10,231 bases of DNA from Chloroflexota bacterium (GTDB lineage: Bacteria; Chloroflexota; Limnocylindria; Limnocylindrales; CSP1-4): contig JAKAMV010000274.1 in the NCBI GenBank assembly GCA_021812735.1, positions 1 to 10,231 of the forward strand. The letters run 5' to 3'. Shown here in pieces: positions 5,734-10,231 of the stretch; position 1 is the first letter of the stretch, and the number at the start of each line of letters is the position of its first letter. Position numbers and translations under genes: made by a program. Below the pieces are notes generated by a model. That model saw only the letters and a program-made list of their open reading frames with translations. It was not told the DNA's origin and did no database searches.

Positions 5734-7196
5734 GGCCGTCCTCCAAACACCACGAAGTGCTCCTCGGTGAGTTCGCGGAGCGTCGATCTGGGGTCCTCGC
5801 GGCCGACGCCCGAGTTCTTCACCCCGCCGTAGACGAACGAATCGAGCCGGAAGTTGGACGATCGGTTGATGAGGATCGAGCCGGCTTCCAGCTCCGCGGC
5901 CGCACGCAGTGCCCGGTCCAGCGAGGCGGTGAAGACGCCGAACTGCAGCCCGTACGTCGTCTGGTTCGCGATCGCATAGGCGTCGCGGTCGCGCTCATAG
6001 GTCAGGACCACCGCCACGGGTCCGAAGATCTCCTCGTCGACCACGCGCATGCCCGGGCGCGTCCGGGTCAGCAGGGTCGGGCGCAGCGTCGCGCCCGACC
6101 TCGTCCCTCCCGCCACCGTCTGGGCGCCGGCCTCGACGGCGTCTTCGACCCACGCGCAGACGCGAGCCGCCTCCTGCTCGGAAACCATCGAGCCGATGTC
6201 CGTGTCGGGATCGAAGGGATCGCCCACCCGGAGCGCGCCCACCTGCTTGGCGAGGAGGGCGACCAGTTCGCCGGCAACGGCATGGGGCGCGATGATCCGC
6301 TGTACCGAATTGCAGCTCTGGCCGCTGTTCGAGTAGGCGCCCTTCACGCAGGCCACGGCCGCCGAGCCGAGATCGGCATCGTCGAAGACGATGTTCGCGC
6401 TGTTGCCGCCGAGCTCGAGGACGAGTTTCTTCATCGGCGCCGCGTGCCAGATCGCCTCCGCGGCCGCGCGACCGCCGGTGAACGTGACCGCGGCAACCCG
6501 GGGATGCGAGACGAGGGCGAGCGCGACCGGCGAAGGGCCGATGAGTAGTCCCACTGCTTCCGGCGGGGCTCCGGCCTCGAGGGCGAGCTCGATGAGCTGT
6601 GCGGCAGTGACAGGAGCAGCCGAGGCCGGCTTGACGACGACCGCATTGCCCCCGACGAGGGCCGGACCGAGCTTGTGCGCCAGCAGGTTCAGCGGTGCGT
6701 TGAACGGCGTGATCGCCGCCACGACGCCGACCGGCCGGCGGTGCGTATATGCCCACAGCCCCTCCCCGGCGGGCGTCGTGTCCGTGAGGATCTGCTCGCC
6801 GGCCAGGAGCTCCGCGGCCCGGGCCGAGACGCGCAGGGTATCGGCCGCCCGCACTGTCTCGCGCGTCGTCTCCCGGAGCGGCTTGCCCGTCTGCCACGTC
6901 ATCGTGAGGGCGAGCCGCTTGGCGTCGCGTTCGACCAGGGCGGCGAGCCGCTCCACGATTGCCACCCGGGCGTGGACGGGCATGGCGGCCATCGCGGTCG
7001 CGCCTGCCGCCGCGGACGCGACTGCGGGCTCGACGTCTGCGACCGGCGAATCGCGTACCGGGCCCACGAGCGATGCGTCGAAGGGGGCCCGCTGGGGACG
7101 CTCGGCGCCTGCGTCCAGGATCCTGCCTGCGACGCGAGAACGGCCGAGCCGGGCCGCCTCGGCGGGGCCGACCGATCGGTTGGCGGGGTCGATCAT
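5730..7196 (-). CDS. NAD(P)-dependent aldehyde dehydrogenase
   Basis: This 488-residue protein is standard length for non-acylating aldehyde dehydrogenases, which oxidise an aldehyde to the acid with NAD(P)+. All landmarks are present: TPFNAPLN (163-170, Asn166 of the oxyanion hole), VVKPAS (187-192, Lys189 for cofactor binding), FTGG (239-242), LELGG (260-264, general base Glu261), GQSC (292-295, nucleophile Cys295) and EEIFGP (388-393, Glu389). The sequence around TPFN-x-PLNLLAHK recalls lactaldehyde and glyceraldehyde-type dehydrogenases, so a small polar aldehyde is plausible but unproven. ATG 7196 was chosen over an upstream in-frame ATG (7376) that would run deep into the previous gene. 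It forms an ATGA overlap with the stop of the thiamine-diphosphate enzyme, and no separate SD is seen. Its likely job is to oxidise the aldehyde made by that upstream enzyme. Confidence 0.9.
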   Translation of the reverse strand: MIDPANRSVGPAEAARLGRSRVAGRILDAGAERPQRAPFDASLVGPVRDSPVADVEPAVASAAAGATAMAAMPVHARVAIVERLAALVERDAKRLALTMTWQTGKPLRETTRETVRAADTLRVSARAAELLAGEQILTDTTPAGEGLWAYTHRRPVGVVAAITPFNAPLNLLAHKLGPALVGGNAVVVKPASAAPVTAAQLIELALEAGAPPEAVGLLIGPSPVALALVSHPRVAAVTFTGGRAAAEAIWHAAPMKKLVLELGGNSANIVFDDADLGSAAVACVKGAYSNSGQSCNSVQRIIAPHAVAGELVALLAKQVGALRVGDPFDPDTDIGSMVSEQEAARVCAWVEDAVEAGAQTVAGGTRSGATLRPTLLTRTRPGMRVVDEEIFGPVAVVLTYERDRDAYAIANQTTYGLQFGVFTASLDRALRAAAELEAGSILINRSSNFRLDSFVYGGVKNSGVGREDPRSTLRELTEEHFVVFGGRP

Positions 7197-8905
7197 TCGG
7201 CCGCCATCTGGTAGATCCGCTCGATGTCCCACGCGCCGGGCGTGGGCACGGGCGTGTTCTGCATCGGCACGTCGATCACGGCCGGGCGGCCGCCACCGAT
7301 TGCGGCCTCGAGCGCTGGGGCCAGCTCCTCCGCCCGCTCGATCCGGACCCCCACGGCGCCGCAGGCCCGCGCCCACGCCGCGAAGTCCGGCGAGTAGGCG
7401 TCGCCTTCGCGCCGGAACTCCGTCCCGTAGTCCGTCCCGTAGTGTTTGCGCTCGAGCCCGGCGATCGTGCCGAACGCCGCGTTGTTCATGACGACCCAGA
7501 TCGGGGCCACGCCCATCTCGACCGCGGTCGGGACCACGCTGGGATTGGAGCCGAACGCGCCGTCGCCGACGAGCGCGATGACGGGCCGGCCTTCCGTGGC
7601 GGCGGCCACTCCGAGCGCCGCTGCGGGGCCAAAGCCCATCGTCGAGAAGCCTCCCGGCGTCAGGAACGAGGATGGGTCGTCGATGGGGTACTGCTGGGCG
7701 ACGCCATTCTTGTTCCAGCCGACGTCCGTGACGAGGATGGCGCGGGGAGCGACGCGGCGGACGTCGGCGAGGATCCGCTCGGGCAGCAGCGGATACGCGC
7801 CCGACGAGGCGTTGCCTGCCGAGGCCTGCAGAAACTCCCGGCGCTCGCGCTGGATCTCCGCCCAGTCGAATCGTCGACGGGCGGGCTGCAGCCGGGCCGC
7901 CGCTGCCGCAATCGCGCCGAGCGCGGCCCGGGCGTCGCTGACGGCGGCGATCGACGCAGGGTAGTTGCGGCCGGGTTCCGACGGGTCGATATCGATGTGG
8001 ATCAGGCGCGCCGGAGGGATCCTGAACGTGATACCGGGCTCCCAGCTGCTCGCGTCCGTCTCGGGGAATCGCGTTCCCACCGCAAGGATCACGTCCGCCT
8101 CGGTCGCCATCCGGTTGGCCAGCGGGCTCCCCCAGAACCCGATCATGCCGATGAGGTGCTCATGGTCCGGCGGCAGGACCCCGGATCCCATCAGTGTGTG
8201 CGCCACGGGCAGGTCGAGCGCCTCCCCCACGCGGCGGACTTCGTGGGTGGCGTTGCGCGTGCCCCCGCCGGCGACGAAGAGCGGACGCTCGGCCTGCGTC
8301 ACCGCAAGCGCGATGGTGTCCGCGAGTTCGTCGCTGAGAGTCGGCGGTTCGATCGGCGATGCGGGCCAGACGTCGGCCTGCATCGGCTCCGCCAGCACGT
8401 CCATCGGGATCGAGACCAGGACGGGCCCCGGCCTGCCGGCGAGCATCGTGTCCCACGCGCGCGCGAGCATCCGCGGAAGCTGGTCCGCTCGCGTGACGCG
8501 CCACGCGCGCTTCACGAATGGCTCGTAGACGCTCTTCTGGTCGGCGTCGCGCCGCAGGTTCATCTCCTGGTGGGGGCCGCGGCCCTCGAGATAGCTCGGC
8601 ACGTCGCCCGCGATGACGAGCAACGGCACGGAGTCGAACGCGGCCGTTGCGACCGCTGTCGCCGCGTTCGTGAGCCCCGGCCCGACGTGGGTGAGCAGCA
8701 CCGAGGGCCGGCCGCTTGACCGCGCGTAGCCATCGGCGGCATGGCCCGCCACCTGCTCGTGCCGCGCAGTCACGAAACGCGGCCGGCCACGACGCTCGAG
8801 CGCGGCGAGCAGCGAGATGTTCGTATGCCCGCATAGCCCGAAGACCAGGTCCACGCCCCGGTCATCGAGGAACGCTGCCACGTGGTCGGCCACGGTTCGG
8901 GTCAT
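7193..8905 (-). CDS. Thiamine-diphosphate-dependent enzyme, acetolactate-synthase-like
   Basis: This 570-residue protein has the three-domain architecture of the acetolactate synthase/benzoylformate decarboxylase superfamily. The N-terminal PYR domain opens MTRTVADHVAAFLDDRGVDLVFG and carries the catalytic glutamate in ARHEQVAGHAADGYAR (Glu50). A central domain follows (about 190-335). The C-terminal PP domain has the cofactor signature GDGAFGSN...VVMNN (447-475), which binds Mg-thiamine diphosphate. Members decarboxylate 2-oxo acids, join C2 units or split 2-hydroxyacyl-CoAs. The sequence after the GDG and the NNAAFGTIAGLERKHYG segment differ from what I know of acetolactate synthase, glyoxylate carboligase, sulfoacetaldehyde acetyltransferase and oxalyl-CoA decarboxylase, so I leave the substrate open. 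ATG 8905 has a GGAGAGGA SD and overlaps the CoA-transferase stop as ATGA. The frame is open to 9355, but that part is antisense-like shadow of the upstream gene. Confidence 0.88.
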   Translation of the reverse strand: MTRTVADHVAAFLDDRGVDLVFGLCGHTNISLLAALERRGRPRFVTARHEQVAGHAADGYARSSGRPSVLLTHVGPGLTNAATAVATAAFDSVPLLVIAGDVPSYLEGRGPHQEMNLRRDADQKSVYEPFVKRAWRVTRADQLPRMLARAWDTMLAGRPGPVLVSIPMDVLAEPMQADVWPASPIEPPTLSDELADTIALAVTQAERPLFVAGGGTRNATHEVRRVGEALDLPVAHTLMGSGVLPPDHEHLIGMIGFWGSPLANRMATEADVILAVGTRFPETDASSWEPGITFRIPPARLIHIDIDPSEPGRNYPASIAAVSDARAALGAIAAAAARLQPARRRFDWAEIQRERREFLQASAGNASSGAYPLLPERILADVRRVAPRAILVTDVGWNKNGVAQQYPIDDPSSFLTPGGFSTMGFGPAAALGVAAATEGRPVIALVGDGAFGSNPSVVPTAVEMGVAPIWVVMNNAAFGTIAGLERKHYGTDYGTEFRREGDAYSPDFAAWARACGAVGVRIERAEELAPALEAAIGGGRPAVIDVPMQNTPVPTPGAWDIERIYQMAAE

Positions 8906-10107
8906 TTCGTCCTCTCCACTTCCCGTTCGATCTCGGCGAGCACGTCGGCCGTGTCCTGGCCGACGTCCCTTCCGAGGGTGGGGGTCCAGGATGGCATCCG
9001 CGAAAGCTTCGGCACGATACCCGGCGTCAGGACGGGCCGCTCCAGCCGCTCGTCCTCGACCGGGGCGAGCATGCCCCGGGCCTGGAACTGCGGCTCGCCC
9101 ACGATGTCCGCGATGCTGTTGATGCGCCCGACGGGGAGGCGGGCCTCGCGCAGGATCGCGAGGACCTCTGCGGACGACCTGCCGAGCGTCCACGCCTCGA
9201 TCGCCGCGTCCAGTTCGTCCGCGCGGCGGACCCGCCCCGGATTCCGCTGCAGTTGCGGATCGTCCCGCAGGTCGGGGCGGCCGATGACGGCGGCGAGCTT
9301 CCTGAACAGCTGCGTGCTGTTGGCTCCGACGACGACATACACGTCGTCCGCGCACCGGTACATGTTCGTCGGAGCGGAGTTGTGGGCGATGTTCCCGGTC
9401 CGCTCACGCACGGCCCCGTGATAGCTGTACTCGGGGAGGACCCCCTCGAGCAGGCTGAACACGCTCTCGGCGAGTGCGACGTCGACGACCTGGCCGAGAC
9501 CGGTCTGTTGGCGCGCCCCGAGCGCGAGGAGGGTGCCGATCACGGCGTAGAGGGCAGCGATGGAATCGCCGAGGCTCAGGCCCACGCGCGCCGGTGGCCG
9601 GTCGGGCTCCCCCGTCAGGTATCGCATGCCACCGACCGCCTCGCCGATCGTTCCGAAGCACGCCTGATCCGCCAGCGGGCCTGTCTGCCCGAATCCGGAG
9701 ATGCGGACCATGACGAGCCCGGGATTGATCTCGTGCAGACGCTCTGGCCCCAGGCCCCAGCCTTCGAGGCGACCCGGCCGGAAGTTCTCGATGAGCACAT
9801 CAGCGCCGGCGGCGAGCCTGCGCACGGCCTCCTGCGCGCGAGGCTCATGCAGGTCGAGGGCGACAGAACGCTTGCCGCGGCCCTGCACGAGCGACCACAG
9901 ACTGCCATGGCCGTCGACTGGCCGGCCCCACTCCCGCAGCGGATCGCCGTGGCCGGGCTGCTCGATCTTGATCACGTCAGCGCCATAGTCGGCGAGCAGG
10001 CGACCGGCAAACGGTCCCGCGATGAGCGTCCCCAGCTCGAGCACGCGCACGCCGTGGAGCGGTGGCCTCGAATCCCGGCTCTCGCTGCTGCTTCTTGTCG
10101 TCGCCAT
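8902..10107 (-). CDS. Family III (CaiB/BaiF, formyl-CoA-transferase-like) CoA-transferase
   Basis: This 401-residue protein is usual for family III CoA-transferases, which move CoA between a CoA thioester and a free carboxylic acid through an aspartyl anhydride. The N-terminal motif LHGVRVLELGTLIAGPFAG (17-35) and LADYGADVIKIEQPGHGDPLR (38-58) are hallmark CaiB/Frc sequences. The catalytic aspartate is expected in VGLSLGDSIAALYAVIG (Asp181). DVLIENFRPGRLEGWGL (103-119) and ISGFGQTGP (136-144) also fit. It is the first gene of the operon and presumably activates its acid substrate. ATG 10107 gives the normal short leader before the conserved domain and has a modest GGGAA 4 bases upstream. The frame extends past it to 10227, but that part crosses the promoter region and is unlike the family. 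Its TGA overlaps the next ATG. Confidence 0.9.
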   Translation of the reverse strand: MATTRSSSESRDSRPPLHGVRVLELGTLIAGPFAGRLLADYGADVIKIEQPGHGDPLREWGRPVDGHGSLWSLVQGRGKRSVALDLHEPRAQEAVRRLAAGADVLIENFRPGRLEGWGLGPERLHEINPGLVMVRISGFGQTGPLADQACFGTIGEAVGGMRYLTGEPDRPPARVGLSLGDSIAALYAVIGTLLALGARQQTGLGQVVDVALAESVFSLLEGVLPEYSYHGAVRERTGNIAHNSAPTNMYRCADDVYVVVGANSTQLFRKLAAVIGRPDLRDDPQLQRNPGRVRRADELDAAIEAWTLGRSSAEVLAILREARLPVGRINSIADIVGEPQFQARGMLAPVEDERLERPVLTPGIVPKLSRMPSWTPTLGRDVGQDTADVLAEIEREVERTK

Positions 10108-10123
10108 GTGGTTCCCGTATAGT
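10095..10123 (+). promoter_or_regulatory. Predicted promoter of the divergent regulator gene
   Basis: TTGTCG (10095-10100) and TATAGT (10118-10123) are separated by exactly 17 bases. They match the sigma-70 boxes at four and five of six positions. Transcription would start near 10130 and give a leader of about 70 bases before the ATG at 10199. The -35 box lies inside the start of the CoA-transferase gene, and the -10 lies inside palindrome 1, which suggests autoregulation. Confidence 0.45.
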
Positions 10124-10128
10124 GGAAC
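10111..10128. promoter_or_regulatory. Putative operator palindrome 1 (IclR-type)
   Basis: GTTCC (10111-10115) and GGAAC (10124-10128) form a 5-bp inverted repeat separated by 8 bases, with an inner TATA at 10118-10121. The TTCC...GGAA pattern resembles sites described for IclR-family repressors. It begins 4 bases upstream of the CoA-transferase start codon, overlapping that gene's SD and the -10 box of the divergent promoter. Confidence 0.45.
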
Positions 10129-10130
10129 GT

Positions 10131-10149
10131 ACTTCGGATAAGCGGAACG
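10131..10149. promoter_or_regulatory. Putative operator palindrome 2 (IclR-type)
   Basis: TTC (10133-10135) faces GAA (10145-10147) in the imperfect 15-bp palindrome TTCGGATAAGCGGAA, where five of seven base pairs match. The half-site GGAACG repeats that of palindrome 1 exactly 20 bases away, and the two dyad centres are about 20.5 bases apart, roughly two helical turns. It would cover the start region of the operon promoter. Confidence 0.4.
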
Positions 10150-10176
10150 ATAGACGTGGCTGGAAGACGCTGTCAA
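10147..10176 (-). promoter_or_regulatory. Predicted promoter of the catabolic operon
   Basis: On the - strand, a perfect TTGACA (10171-10176) is followed 18 bases later by TATCGT (10147-10152), which matches the -10 consensus at four of six positions. Transcription would start near 10140 and give a leader of about 33 bases before the CoA-transferase ATG. Both palindromes would lie at or just downstream of the start site, a position suited to repression. The consensus -35 is the strongest part of this call. Confidence 0.45.
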
Positions 10177-10198
10177 GAGAGGGAGCAGGAGGTTTGCC

Positions 10199-10231
10199 AT
10201 GTCGGTCCTGGAGCGTGCGACGCGCATCCTT
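10199..10231 (+). CDS. Probable IclR-family transcriptional regulator, first 11 codons (partial)
   Basis: A textbook SD, AGGAGG (10187-10192), lies 6 bases before ATG 10199. The visible product is MSVLERATRIL. This matches the start of the IclR-family winged helix-turn-helix domain, in which an 'SVLERALRIL'-like first helix is characteristic. The remaining HTH and the ligand-binding domain are outside the window. Divergent arrangement with a catabolic operon, with palindromes between them, is the classic IclR setting. Such regulators usually bind a pathway metabolite and repress or activate the adjacent operon. The family call rests on only 11 residues plus context, and another HTH family is possible. 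Confidence 0.65.
   Translation, partial: MSVLERATRIL

Noticed and set aside
6959..8719. A 586-codon + strand open frame opposite the aldehyde dehydrogenase and ThDP enzyme genes.
   Set aside because: The product is Arg-rich with no domain signature, whereas the - strand frames carry complete catalytic motifs and coupled starts.
7193..9355. A long version of the ThDP enzyme starting at 9355 (720 codons).
   Set aside because: The extra 150 residues are low-complexity and overlap the CoA-transferase gene. ATG 8905 has an SD and gives the normal family N-terminus.
7193..10107. A plain oxalate-degradation pair (formyl-CoA transferase plus oxalyl-CoA decarboxylase).
   Set aside because: The ThDP enzyme's GDG region does not resemble oxalyl-CoA decarboxylase, and that pathway would not need the aldehyde dehydrogenase or citrate-synthase-like gene coupled to it.
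1..10231. CRISPR arrays, rRNA genes, phage genes, or toxin-antitoxin and defence systems.
   Set aside because: No regularly spaced repeats, rRNA-like sequence or characteristic domains of these systems were seen on either strand.

Overview
The window is high-GC bacterial DNA, about two-thirds G+C by eye. Gene spacing, Shine-Dalgarno (SD) sites and ATGA start/stop overlaps all look bacterial. The CaiB-type CoA-transferase, thiamine-diphosphate enzyme and IclR-type regulator suggest a soil heterotroph such as Actinomycetota or Chloroflexota. No marker gene fixes the lineage, so that placement is inference.

Layout. At the left edge (1-110, + strand) is the last part of a short-chain dehydrogenase/reductase. 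Facing it is a 12-helix MFS transporter (332-1576, - strand). A complete IS1634-type insertion sequence follows (1775-3687, + strand). Its 17-bp terminal inverted repeats match perfectly, it has a 5-bp target duplication (TTTCA), and its 562-residue DDE transposase is intact. From 3859 to 10107 the - strand carries five genes. In transcription order they are a family III CoA-transferase, a thiamine-diphosphate (ThDP) enzyme of the acetolactate-synthase type, an aldehyde dehydrogenase, a short citrate-synthase-like (citryl-CoA-lyase type) protein, and, after a 162-bp gap, a shikimate-dehydrogenase-family protein. The first four are joined by three ATGA overlaps (8902-8905, 7193-7196, 5730-5733), so they are almost certainly one translationally coupled operon. 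At the right edge (10199-10231, + strand) are the first 11 codons of a divergent gene whose N-terminus fits an IclR-family regulator.

How the genes may work together (inference). The operon has the parts to activate an organic acid as a CoA thioester, cleave it to an acyl-CoA plus a 2-oxo acid, decarboxylate the oxo acid to an aldehyde and oxidise that to an acid. An alternative is a 2-hydroxyacyl-CoA lyase route with formyl-CoA recycling. The substrate cannot be read from the sequence, and I do not recognise this exact gene set as a described pathway. The 91-bp divergent region (10108-10198) holds a plausible promoter for each direction and two imperfect palindromes of the form TTCC...GGAA, about two helical turns apart. 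They overlap both promoters, as expected for a substrate-responsive IclR-type switch that also controls its own gene.
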